DNA of 64,000 bases from Hygrophila difformis. Its lineage: Eukaryota; Streptophyta; Magnoliopsida; Lamiales; Acanthaceae. This document shows positions 23,216 to 33,837 of this stretch, in pieces (the stretch's first letter is position 1; each line of letters begins with the position of its first letter). Under the pieces are notes generated by a model. It searched no databases. It saw only the letters and a program-made list of their open reading frames with translations, and was not told the origin of the DNA. The translations under genes were made by a program, and so were the position numbers. The stretch spans positions 21,358,444-21,422,443 of the forward strand of contig JAOANR010000010.1 of assembly GCA_030278955.1 (NCBI GenBank), written 5' to 3'.

Positions 23216-23370
23216 CATTACAAAAAAATTGCAAGAAAGGAAAAAAAGAAAAAAAAGAAGACGAATATCATCGCCTAAAATTTGGTTGTCTTGCAAATTT
23301 AATTGCCTTGTTTGTCGCCTATTGCAGGGGACGAAATACTTTTGTTGCATTTCAGCAAAATTTTGTAGTG
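23216..23370. mobile_element. CACTA-like MITE
   Basis: Ends CATTACAAAAAAATTGC and GCAAAATTTTGTAGTG form a degenerate inverted repeat of the CACTACAAAA type. 155 bp, non-coding, no clear 3-bp duplication. Confidence 0.5.
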
Positions 23371-23884
23371 ATATTTAGATACATATATTCCAGGGTCCAT
23401 GTAACGGGTCGTCTATTTGCAGGGTTTATCGATTGATGCTTGAACATGGGTCTCTTATTAATATACTAGTAGACTATAGTCAAAATCACTACATTAGAAA
23501 TAAGACCAATAATTTTTTACAAGCCCATTGTTCTAACATAACCCAGCGCTCTATGCTAACCTTTTTTCTTTTTCCTTTTCCTTATTTTTTTGCTTGGTTT
23601 GATTTGGATGATATGATATATTTTTTCAAAAAATAATAAAATAAAGATAAAGAATGTATTGTAATACTGTTTAGATAAAAAAGTAAAATAGAAAATTTAT
23701 TAATCATGGGAGATAAATTAAATATAATTTTATTTTTAATTAATGAAGCAAAAGTATATAAAAATATTTTAAACTAATCCAAGAAACAATGTAGTAAGTC
23801 TTATTTATCATTTGTTGAGAAATGCAGACTGAGTAGGAGTGAGGGTTGTTCGTAGGGGTGGACAAATGTGTTGGGATATATAGG
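23371..23884. other. Intergenic stretch, no gene seen
   Basis: AT-rich. The end (23869 on, TGTTGGGATATATAGG) would be contiguous with TATCCTGAAAC at 27836 once the next element is removed. TGTTGGG could be an old LTR start, but no partner was found. Confidence 0.4.
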
Positions 23885-24842
23885 TGTTGACCCAATAAAA
23901 GTGAGTCCCACTGAATAAAAGTTGAGAAGTGAGCCTATCGAAGTGAGCTTATCAAAGTGAGTCAAAGTTGAGAAGTGAGTCTATCGAAGTGAGCCTGTCG
24001 AAGTGAGTCGAAGTTGAGAAGTGAGCCTATCAAAGTGAGCCTATCGAAGTGAGCCTGTCTTAAAGATTCGAACATGCAGGATCACAGGCACGTTGGTGAC
24101 CAACGACATCACGTTGGCGGCCAAGGAGCACCTTGGGTGGCGGCCCAAGGATCTTGAGTGGCGGCCAAGGGCTCTTTGTTGGCGGTCGGGCGCTCCTTGG
24201 TGGCGGCCAAGAGGTCTCAGAAGGCGGCCAGGGATCCTTCGGTGGCGGCCAGAGAGACTGAGACGGCGTCCAAGCAACAAGGCGGCTAGCGCAAGGGTGG
24301 TGGCCAGGGATGCCCGGATGCGGCCCATGTGCGGATCGACGGAAAGGAGATTCCGGGGGTGTGAGTGCGCCCAGCCGCCACCAAGAAACTCTCCAAGGCA
24401 GGCATCATCAGGAAACCCTCCAAGTAGCCGTCAGCCTCCATCCCAGCCTCCAGCATCCATGTCGTCAGCCTCCATCGAACGCCAACTGCATCACCAACGC
24501 TAGGGGTGCAGAGCGGTTATTAGAAACGGTTTCTTCGCTGCTACACACGATTTCCAAAGGCGGTTCTCTCCTTTGCCTATAAATACCAACCGAGGCAGAA
24601 GGGAAGAGGGATCAGATCTCAACACAACTCTTCAAAGAGACGCCTTATTTTTTTAGTTTTTCTGCTTTCTTTTTTTAGCTTTCCGCAGTTTTCATTCATT
24701 TACTGCTTTCTGTCTTAAAAACTTTACCGCTTTCTCTAAATTCCGGCATTGTAATTCAATTCCAGTTTACTTATGTAATCCTTCAAGTTTATTCAATTCA
24801 ATTCTTGTTCTTTCTTCCTTCTGCAAAATTTCTCGGTTAACA
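23885..24842 (+). repeat. 5' LTR of second gag-only element
   Basis: Begins with short direct repeats of GAAGTGAGCCTATC-like units (23896-24060), continues with TGGCGGCCAAGG words (24110-24310), then a TATA box and a T-rich R/U5. Longer than the 3' LTR by 18 bp, in part because the GTGAGC repeats differ in number. Confidence 0.92.
24578..24585 (+). promoter_or_regulatory. LTR TATA box
   Basis: TGCCTATAAATACC followed ~25-30 bp on by GGGAAGAGGGATCAG, a plausible transcript start. The 3' LTR keeps it near 27563. Confidence 0.65.
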
Positions 24843-24863
24843 AATTGGCACGCCCAGTGGGAC
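24843..24863 (+). other. Primer-binding-like site
   Basis: AATTGGCACGCCCAGTGGGA follows the LTR directly and is shared with the outer element. tRNA not assigned. Confidence 0.7.
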
Positions 24864-24898
24864 CCGAAGTAAAAGCCATATCCGCTTCAAAGAAGTGT

Positions 24899-26458
24899 AT
24901 GCGTCTAAGGTCTGGACGTTTGGTGAGTGATCTTAAACAGAAATTTGAAGAAATGTCTCTGCAAGAGAAGACACCTGTGAGAACGTCGTCTGAAGAGGTG
25001 ACTGAGACGACGAATGCTGCACCACCACAACAGGGGATCATGCAGACCCCTACATTCGCAGAACAAATGCGGCTCTCGATGACAGAATCGATGGCCGAGT
25101 TCATGCCTCTACTAACGAGGCATCTTATGGACGTCTTGCGGCCTGCTATGGCCGATCAAATTGACAGAGGCATCAATGCCTTACGAACTCAACAGGAAGC
25201 AACTGCTCCCACAACCGCTCCTGCCAACGGCACTAACACGCTGCCGGGTTCAGGGCCGTCAGGCGGACAACTACGAACTTGGGGCACAGCACCCATCAGT
25301 CAGCCACCACTCCCCGATATGGGAGGCTTCGCTAGTCCACTAGTGAATCCATTCCAGACAGCCTATGCTTTCAACCCGGCGGCACCCCTAATGCCGAATC
25401 CTGGATTTGCAGCGCCCCCATCGCCCATCTATGTGGCGCCAGGTTGTTTAGTGGCCTCCATTGTGTCTCCAGGCTGTACGGCGGCCTCTGGTGGCATTGG
25501 CATGCAGCCACGTCAAGCGGCACCGCATGTGCCGAACGTTTCAGTAGGACCCTTCGTGGCGACTCAGCCTTGGGGACAAGCGCCCCAACCTTGGGGGCAG
25601 ACGCCACCGCAAGGGGGGCAGACGCCACAACCTTGGGGGCAGGCACCACAGAATGCAACACAAGCCGCTGTGACTCCTACTACACCCCCAGTGGCGATGC
25701 CGCCAGTGCAGGCGCCAGCAGTGTCACCCGAGTTGCTTGCTGACATGATGCAGCAACACTTTGGTATCCAACTGAGGCCGATGGAGCGGCCTACATACCG
25801 CAAGTCGTACCCTGATTGGGTAGATAGCATGCAACCATACCCACGAGGCTTTAAGATGCCTGAATTTTCCGCATTCTCAGGGGATGAGGGCAAATCTACC
25901 GTGGAGCACGTGGGCAGGTTCACTGCACAGTGTGGGGAAGCAGCAGCGAATGACTAGCTGAAGTTGAGGCTCTTTAGCTCATCCCTCACTGGTCCTGCTT
26001 TCGTGTGGTATGCATCTTTGAGGCCTAACTCTATCCAGAATTGGGCTGATTTGGAGCAAGTCTTCCATGACAGGTTCTATGCACCCATGTCTCAGGTGAG
26101 CCTCGCAGACTTGACTAATGCAAAACAGTATGCCGATGAGACAGCAAGTACCTTCATTAACAGGTTACAGCGGCTTAAGGGCCGATGTACTATGGCAATT
26201 CCTGAGAGGGAAATAGCCAACATAGCAGTATCTAATATGTTGCCTAGACTAAAAGAACATTTAATTGTGCATGATGCAAGTAATCTTGCCCAACTGGCCG
26301 AGAGAGCGGCCCGTTTGGTAAAATTCCTGGAGGAACAGGAAGAGAAGCGTCTTCCTTTACAAGGGACTCATTTCAATAAAGTGAAATCGGGTAAAGAGGA
26401 AGACGGCCCAATAGTGGTGGCTTCTACATTGATCCTTGGTAGAAACAACCCTGGATAG
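24899..26458 (+). pseudogene. Gag of second gag-only element, one in-frame stop
   Basis: Open from 24845, but the first 18 codons come from the primer-binding region; MRLRSGRLVSDL at 24899 matches the start of the other family member. Order: N-terminal FEEMSLQE and MAEFMPLLTRHLMDVLR, a Gly/Ala/Pro-rich region, QPWGQAP-type repeats (about residues 230-275), AVSPELLADMMQQHFGIQLR, then the Retrotrans_gag core LTGPAFVWYASLRPNS and FHDRFY. A TAG at 25955-25957 interrupts the core start (AAND-stop-LKLRLF); the relative has Gly there. Reading continues in frame to 26458. There is no zinc knuckle or protease. This protein would form particles if the stop were absent or read through; as it stands it is a probable pseudogene. 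Confidence 0.87.
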
Positions 26459-26469
26459 TGACCCTAGAG

Positions 26470-26774
26470 CGTGATTGACAGCGGCCTTGGAGGCCGAGTA
26501 GTTGGTGGCTGAGTAGTGGCGGCATGACGAAAGGCTAAAGGATGGCGGCCTGGGCTCTTCCAAGGGCGGCTGGCAAGGCTCGGATGGCGGCTGGCTAGGA
26601 CTTCTTCAATGGCGGCAGGAGGATCCCAAGTGGCGGCCTGGAGCGTGCAAGCGATGGCTGGAAGGGCCTTGACGGCAGTTGGTGGCGCTGCTGATGGAAG
26701 ACCGATCTGGCAACGCTGGAAACATATGAACGACACCCGGCCTGCGGACTGAGCTACCCAAGGTGGTGGCGGCA

Positions 26775-26777
<3 letters not shown>
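26470..26777 (+). repeat. TGGCGGC-word array, 3' region of second gag-only element
   Basis: About a dozen GGCGGC/GGCGGCTGG words spaced 15-35 bp in 300 bp of non-coding DNA after gag. Comparable words fill this element's LTR (24110-24310) and, in complement, the outer element (10060-10770). Confidence 0.75.

Positions 26778-26813
<36 letters not shown>
26778..26813 (+). repeat. Poly(A) tract of 36 bases inside the element
   Basis: An uninterrupted A36 lies between the GGCGGC block and the polypurine tract, far from any LTR end. It may be a reverse-transcribed mRNA tail captured by recombination, or slippage. Confidence 0.9.
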
Positions 26814-26815
<2 letters not shown>

Positions 26816-26876
26816 TGGGTCAAGCCTATATTAAACGCGTAAATTCGCCTTAGAAAGTCTTAATCAGACGAATTAC

Positions 26877-26890
26877 GCGAGGGGGGCATC
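26877..26890 (+). other. Polypurine tract of second gag-only element
   Basis: GCGAGGGGGGCATC, identical to the tract of the outer element, directly before the 3' LTR. Confidence 0.88.
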
Positions 26891-27830
26891 TGTTGACCCA
26901 ATAAAAGTGAGTCCCACTGAATAAAAGTTGAGAAGTGAGCCTATCGAAGTGAGCTTATCAAAGTGAGTCAAAGTTGAGAAGTGAACCTATCGAAGTGAGT
27001 CGAAGTTGAGAAGTGAGCCTATCGAAGATCGAAGTAAGTCTGTCGTAAAGATTCGAACATGCAGGATCACAGACACGTTGGTGACCAACGACATGACGTT
27101 GGCGGCCAAGGAGCACCTTGGGTGGCGGCCCAAGGATTTTGAGTGGCGGCCAAGGGCTCTTTGTTGGCGGCCGGGCGCTCCTTGGTGGTGGCCAAAAGGT
27201 ATCAGAAGGCGGTTAGGGATCCTTCGGTGGCGGCCAGAGAGACTGAGACGGCGTCCAAGCGACAAGGCGGCTAGCGCAAGGGTGGCGGCCAAGGATGCCC
27301 GAATGCGGCCCGTGTGCGGATCGATGGAAAGGAGATTCCGGGGGTGTGAGTGCGCCCAGCCGCCCCCAAGAAACTCTCCAAGGCAGGCATCATCAGGAAA
27401 CCCTCCAAGTAGTCGTCAGCCTCCATCCCAGCCTCCAGCATCCATGTCGTCAGCCTCCATCGAACGCCAACTGCATCACCAACGCTAGGGGTGCAGAGCG
27501 GTTATTAGAAACGGTTTCTTCGTTGCTATACACGATTTCCAAAGGCGGTTCCCTCCTTTGCCTATAAATACCAACCGAGGCAGAAGGGAAGAGGGATCAG
27601 ATCTCAACACAACTCTTCAAAGAGACGCCTTATTTTTTTTTTAGTTTTTCTGCTTTCTTTTTTTAGCTTTCCGCAATTTTCATTCATTTACTGTTTTTTG
27701 TCTTAAATTCTTTACCGCTTTCTCTAAATTACGGTATTGTAATTCAATTCCAGTTTACTTCTGTAATCCTTCAAGTTTATTCAATTCAATTCTTGTTCTT
27801 TCTTCCTTCTGCAAAATTTCTCGGTTAACA
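26891..27830 (+). repeat. 3' LTR of second gag-only element
   Basis: 940 bp, TGTTGACC to GGTTAACA, keeping GGCGGC words and TATA box. Differences from the 5' LTR are concentrated in the GTGAGC repeats. Confidence 0.92.
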
Positions 27831-27838
27831 ATAGGTAT

Positions 27839-28130
27839 CCTGAAACTTTTGACAATTTCCCTACACGAGTATTTTATAAAATATCAAGTTTGAATTTATT
27901 AAATGAACAGAGTTATGATTTATGGGAAGGGGTTTAAGAATATATTTCACTTTTTATTACTCATGTGGGAAACTTTGATTTCAAATGGCGCGATGAAAAT
28001 CCCCGGCCATGAAACTTTTGACGATTTCCCACTATATGAGTATTTTCTGAAAAATAATAATCCCGGTTTTCAACTTTATTTAATGAAACCAATTATGAAG
28101 ATGGAGTTGGGATTAGGGATATATTTATAG
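27839..28130 (+). repeat. Imperfect tandem duplication (~2 units)
   Basis: TGAAACTTTTGACAATTTCC...GAGTATTTT at 27839 is repeated at 28010 as TGAAACTTTTGACGATTTCC...GAGTATTTT. The units are about 170 bp and otherwise diverged. Non-coding. Confidence 0.65.
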
Positions 28131-30503
28131 GTTGTCACGTTTTTATTTACTCGTGTTAAGAAACTATGCCCCCGAAAGCACACGGAGTCAAAAATTGCAG
28201 TATTTATAGTAAGTACCGGATCATTCACTGGAGGATGTGCGATAGAAGCAGGGCCCACATCGTTTACTAAGATTTTCCACTCGGTTACTCGATTCAAGTT
28301 TGTGTTTGACTATAATCTACTTGACATAATTTGATTCTAAGTTATGAAAGCATTAGAATAAAGCAGATAAAATTATTCTAGAAAGCGAATTAAATTTAAT
28401 CTAACAAAGCAATAAAATTATTCTAAGAAAGCGGTTAAAATTATTCTAAGAAAGCAGATTTAAAATGAGACAGAAGGGACAGGAAGAAAATAATAAAATT
28501 GGACAAGATTCAGATGAAACACAATTAAACTTCCATTTTATTACACAGATCTTTGTTTGGATAATCCATCAATTAGCTAACTCGCATGTTTTCTATATTG
28601 TGTTCCCTTTAACAGACAGGTACTTACAGTAAGAATTTACATGCTCTTAAGACAGCAAAATCTAAGATACCACAGATATACAACTGCCCCCGCGCAGAGG
28701 TATGTTATTTATCTGTGGTGGACAAGCAACACCCGACAAATCATTTATTGAAGTGTCAAGTACTCCTATCATTCCCCCATGTCACACCCAAAGTTTCTAA
28801 TCAAGCCCTGAACTATCCCTTAACTCTCAGTCCTAGTAGCAGTTAGAAGATCTAGAGACACATCCGAGTAACCTCTACGAAAGCGATTAAAAGAAAGCAG
28901 TAAAGAAAGCATTTAAAATCCTATCACTCGGAAGTTTCAAAAGCTTCGTACTGGTAGTAAAAGAAAGCCCCCAGTCAGGATGACCGGACGTGGATCAAGA
29001 ATTCCCGAATCTCGGTAAATCGCTCGCAGTGTTCACTTCCTTTCGGGTGGTTATGAGATACAAACTAATGAAACGAACTAATAGATTAGTTCGTTCCGGA
29101 TGCACTCACCCAGGACTCAAAAATAGGCTTTGGCAGAAGAGAATAGCAGTTGAAAGGAACTCAACCCTATCTTAGAAAATAACCAAGGCCTACGCATTGT
29201 TCCTCTAGAATTACCTATCACACTGTATTTGAATCCAAGTGGATCCCATCTCGGTGTGACAGTTAAGACTAAATTCCCAACACATAGCAATTTTGGAAAA
29301 TAATAAATCTTTGAAAATCATTCCCTAAACAGGTACTAGACTCTCAATTAAAACACAGATCCTTTCAGTCTAGGTGAGACCTAATCGCTGACTCTGCTTC
29401 TAATTTCCCAAAATTAACCCCCGGTAGAATGTGAATTAGTCATAACTGTGGAATTTATCCCTTACTTAGATCCGGATTTTATAAATGAATTTTTGTTGGA
29501 AATTTATTATGAGACATCTGATTGAAAATCAAGACTTCTATGTCCAAGGGAAGGATCCCAAAATAATTTGACCACAATAGTTACATAATATTATCATGCA
29601 TAATTTTATAAGGAAGTGTAGAATAAAATTAACCCAAAATATAAGACGGGTTTAGACAGAATGTGAGACACAGAGATGAAATAGCCGGAGATGGGAAGAA
29701 TTTATTTGGCTAAAAAGATGGCAAAAATAATCAGGATAATCCGGACTGCAAACATCTGCTATCCAGGTCCTGACTATTCCAGATGAGATGATTTTTAGAC
29801 AGTGGAATGCCTTAAATGACAGTTGCCGCCGTCATCTTAGACTCCACTATCTGTGAACTGGATAAAAACCCACATATTCTATCATTGCAATAATTATTAG
29901 ACAACATTGGCATATATCATCTAATATTACTACAGCTCCAGATTCAGGTTTGAAATTAAAATAAAGAAAATAAAACTGTATTTGGACAGATGCTGACTGA
30001 GTGGCTACTTCATTTCCTGGTAAGAGGACCGTTCGCCTGACCTCGTCAGTCACTATCCAAACCATGCAAAATAACAAATAATAATTAATACATACTACGG
30101 GCTACTTCATTTCCCGGTAAAGGGACCGTTCGCCAACATTATTTTATGATATTTTTCACTATTCATTTCACACAATACGAAAAAGACCAAAATAAAAATA
30201 GAAAAAAAATTTGGGTCATCTTGTATGAGAGACATTGGTTTCTCATGCAAGGATATGTAAATTAATCCATAATTACTCTTTATGGTCTAAATAATAACTC
30301 ATTCCATAATTAATTAATTAATTACAGTCCGGGTTATATACTTAGATCATTAGAGTTTAATTTTTGTAGAAAAATCTTTTAATGTTACATCAATTTAATC
30401 ATTGGTTGAGATCATTGGATTTCAACCTCAAAATATTAATATAAAAGTTCAATTAATTAAATGAGAAAAATGGAGAAATGGAAAATTTGGCAAAAATGCC
30501 AAT
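28131..30503. other. Long stretch without a recognised gene
   Basis: I see no coding sequence that I recognise. Two copies of GGCTACTTCATTTCC(T/C)GGTAA..GGACCGTTCGCC lie at about 30001 and 30101, and AAAGCAG/AAGCGGTTAAA words recur between 28340 and 28920. The look is that of an internal or LTR region of an old large retroelement, but I found no LTR pair. Confidence 0.4.
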
Positions 30504-31034
30504 TACGACGCTAGGCGGATTTTACGACGCTATCCTAGGATAGCGTCGTGAGGTTAGCGTCGTCATGGGTTGGTAAAAGATGAAAATTTTTAGGTTAAAG
30601 GGTTGTGTACGACGCTACACATTATTACGACGCTATACAATGTTTCACGTCGTAGTGTTGACGTCGTGCATGGAAGTTTAGAAATTGGGGAACTACGACG
30701 TTAAGCAAGCACTACGACGTTCACCTGGGTTAGCGTCGTAGGGTTTAGCGCCGTAGTATGGGGAAGATGGTTTTTGAAAAAGTAAGGATGCTACGACGCT
30801 ATACATTAAATTACGACGCTATCCTAGGATAGCGTCGTGGGTGTAGCGTCGTACGTGGGTTTTTGTAAGAATGGAAGTATTTTGGTGTCCTACGACTCTA
30901 GACAAAAATTTTGTTTAGCGTCGTAGGTTTAGCGTCGTAGGACAAATTTTGCTTAAGTCCGAAGCAACTACGACGTCAAACCTTCCCCTACGTCGCTAAC
31001 CTAGGTTAGCGTCGTAGGGCGGTTAGCGTCGTAG
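30504..31034. repeat. TACGACGCTA/TAGCGTCGTA array, block 1
   Basis: About twenty copies of ACGACGCTA or its complement TAGCGTCGT in 530 bp, in both orientations. Two perfect 26-bp palindromes with centre CCTAGG lie at 30524-30549 and 30813-30838, and an imperfect one near 30990-31015. Such arrays recall subterminal repeats of CACTA transposons, but no CACTA terminus is seen next to this one. Confidence 0.85.
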
Positions 31035-31928
31035 CTACTCCAAAACATAAGTGTTGGTTAGGTAATGCAATCTATGCGATTGCAAACCCTAAAATAGTTG
31101 GTCGGGTAATGCAATCTATGCGATTGCAAACCCTATTTTCAAGTTTTTGAATATGCACAAACACAAAATACCATCAACTTTTTAGATCTATCTTAAATAA
31201 AATAAAATAAAATAAAAAGTAATAAAAACCACCACTAAGCTAAAATAAAATCTAAGCTACACTAATAAATCTAAAAAGGGATGAACATCTAGCATTTGTG
31301 CATTTTATAATATCAATAAAATAAAAAGAAAGTGGTCAAGTGACCAAAACAAATAAAAAAAAAAAGAACAAACAGTAAAGTAAAAAAAAAAAAGAAAGAG
31401 AGCCATGACAGATTTTTGGAACATATTTTCTTGAATCTATCAACTAAGCAACAAATGTTTAAGAACAACCCATTATTTGGGTATTCTCAAATTTAATTTT
31501 TACACTACAAAGCTTTGAAACATGGAAAAATAGCTACTCTAAAATGGTTGAAAACCACTGTTTACAAGCTAATCTACCACTAAAACTAACAGAAATTAAC
31601 TTACATTACATAAATTAAGCTAAACTAGCTATCTAGAATTTTTGGGAGCAACCCAGCAGCACTTAGGCATATTTTTCAATTTTTTTGTGAGCTTCCCATT
31701 AAAAGCACCTGGGCACTGTTCAAAAATGGGAGCTACTGTTCAACGAGCTAGAAGCAGCTATTTATAGGTGGAGGAGAAAACCCTAGGCCCAAGTAGGCCC
31801 ATTAATTGCGTAGGAGAGGACAGTAGCTGGAGTCCAGGAAGAAGAAACCAAACTTGTTTGTTCCTACGGAACCTCCGGTCCTGGGACTCCCAGAGTCATT
31901 TGGCACATGGGGAAATTCAAATTGGAGC
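31035..31928. other. Stretch between the two word arrays
   Basis: No gene is seen. A direct repeat GGGTAATGCAATCTATGCGA (~31044-31130) occurs twice at the left. A minus-strand CCTATAAATAGC near 31757-31768 would fit a promoter reading left. Its transcript would run through word array 1. Confidence 0.4.
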
Positions 31929-32096
31929 TTACGACGCAGTCCTCTTTACGACGCTACACTAGCGTCGTAGCTTCTTTTGTATAGCGTCGTGGCTCTTTTA
32001 ACTGGCGTCGTCTAGCGTCGTAATGCTTTGGTTCAGCGTCGTAGCTCTTTTGTGTGGCGTCGTAGCTACTTTTTTTTTTATGCACAGCGTCGTAAT
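31929..32096. repeat. TAGCGTCGTA array, block 2
   Basis: Nine copies of (T/C)AGCGTCGTA or ACGACGC in 168 bp, mainly in one orientation, the same word as in block 1. Confidence 0.82.
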
Positions 32097-33260
32097 CAAT
32101 TTTGTCTTCTTCCACTTCTTTTCTCTTTCCTCTCCCTTCATTCTCTTTCCTCGTTTCCTCTTTTCTTTCTCTTCTCAAACTTCCATTTTCTTTCTTTCTG
32201 TTTCCTTTTCCGTTCTACCATTTCTCTTGTTTTCATCTATCTCGCCGGCGACGAGGGAGAGCAGCTGGAATGGAGTTGGCGATGGCAGGCGGCTTCACCG
32301 GAGCTGCAAAACGGAGCGGCGGCAGAGAAGCGACGGGCGGGAGGCGGTGGCGACGGGAGAGCTGGATCTGGGGTTTGAGGGAAATGGAGGAGAGGATGGA
32401 GGACGCGGTGGCTGGCCGGATTTGACGGAGATGGAGGTGGGAGCGGCAGAAGCGGCTGCGGTGGAGTTGGAGATGGCTGGAGGAGCTACGGCGACGATGC
32501 GAGACTTGAGGGCTGCCGGAGGAGGGCGATGGCGGATCTGAGGATTGGAAGCGGGGGCTGGTGGTGATGATGGCTTGAGGCGGTGGCCGGAATGTTGGTG
32601 AGCGGCTACTGCTGCGGAGGGACGCCGGGATTTTGTGGTTAATATGGTCGCAAGGACTGGACTGAGGGGTGGAGGCTCGGATGGTGGCGGCGAAGAAGAC
32701 GGACAGTGGTGGAGGTGCGGTGGTCGGCAGTGAAGGAGACGGAGATGTCGCCGGAATTGATGGGGGCTGGCCGGAGTTGAGTGAGGAAGAAGATGGAGGT
32801 GGTGGCTGGTTTCTGTGGTGGCAACGAGGGTCGCCGGAGTTGGTGAGGTGGAGAGGGGCTGGAGGTTGAAGATGGGCAGTCGGATGATGGTGCGGCTGAT
32901 CGGAATGAGGGTGGCCGGAGGCGGCGATGCCGGCAGGGGGCGGCTGAGTTTGCGGCTCCGGTGGTGGTTGAAAATGTTGATGGCAGTGGGGTGTCGGATT
33001 TGGGGGTTGAAAATGGAGGGGGGTTGCGGAGGTAGGTGGAGGAGACTCGCCGGAGAAGACAACCGGAGGCGGTGGCCGGCGGCGGCCGGCGGCGGCCGGC
33101 GGTGGTGGCGGCGCCGGAGAGGCAGGGTGTTAGGGTTAGGGTTTGGGTTTTTGTGATTGGGCTTTGGAGTGTTTTGGGCCATTAGGGTGGAGTGGGCTTT
33201 AGGGGATTTTGTGGGCTGCAACTGCCTATTGGGCTTAGTATAGGAAATGGCCCATCAGTG
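32097..33260. other. CT-rich leader followed by GC-rich low-complexity DNA
   Basis: 32100-32240 is almost pure C/T on the plus strand. From 32246 to ~33120 the sequence becomes very GC-rich with frequent GCCGGA/GGCGG words and ends with TTAGGGTTAGGGTTTGGG (telomere-like) near 33130. Open frames exist on both strands (up to 308 codons on minus, Pro/Ser/His-rich), but none has a recognisable domain and they overlap each other. I regard the block as non-coding transposon-type sequence. Confidence 0.5.
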
Positions 33261-33834
33261 TTGGACTGGACTATAACTCTTTTGATCAAATTAAATTAAA
33301 TCACCTGCAATTAATTGAAATTAAAAGTGATTAGTGGACCAATTAATTTTTAATTAAAGCAGAAAATAGAAATAAAACTAAACATAGAAGAATAAATATA
33401 TACATCAAAATATAAAGTAATATAAATATGTATATTTATTCCACTTGATTATTTGGCTTGCGTTCCGTGTAATGGACCCGTGTTCCATCGAACAGATACC
33501 ACCAAACCATAATTCTCAAATGTAGAATTTTTTAATATTTTATCATGTTTTTGGATTTTTAACACAAATTTAATAAAAAGGCAATATTTTTGTGTTTTTT
33601 AATACCAGCTTATTGTTTATACAAATTTGTATATATCTGTCAAATTCGACTGTTTTCTTATTTAAATAAGACCGGACGGCTATCAAATGCCCATGTTTAG
33701 ACACGGAAATAGATTGAAAATAATGGTCAATTTTGGCCATTATCATATCCCAATCAAATCTTAGCTGTTACTCGAACACGCCATATTTTACTCGATTGCT
33801 AATCATTATTTTGCTCGACACCATTTTGGTTTAC
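33261..33834. other. Intergenic AT-rich stretch, no gene seen
   Basis: Nothing recognisable. A GCGTTCCGTGTAATGGACCCG segment near 33461 recalls the GGACCGTTCGCC words near 30.0-30.1 kb. Confidence 0.4.
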
Positions 33835-33837
33835 TTA

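Larger units (their letters stand above)
23880..27835 (+). mobile_element. Gag-only LTR retrotransposon (TR-GAG type), second copy
   Basis: LTRs 23885-24842 (958 bp) and 26891-27830 (940 bp), TGTTGACC to GGTTAACA, with a perfect target duplication ATAGG (23880-23884 and 27831-27835). The 2-kb interior holds only a primer-binding-like site, one gag, a GGCGGC-rich tail, a 36-base poly(A) tract and a polypurine tract identical to that of the outer element at 8.9-22.8 kb. There are no pol genes, so it must use proteins from another element. Confidence 0.92.

Noticed and set aside
30504..31034. CRISPR-like array of palindromic words
   Set aside because: Spacing is irregular, orientation mixed and the context is a plant nuclear genome; no cas genes.
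32295..33221. 308-codon minus-strand open frame
   Set aside because: Pro/Ser/His-rich low-complexity translation of GC-rich repeats, overlapped by long frames on the other strand, no domain and no splice or promoter support.
23869..33690. Very large solo LTR starting TGTTGGGATATA
   Set aside because: A start and an antisense TATA can be imagined, but no second copy, end or target duplication could be matched.
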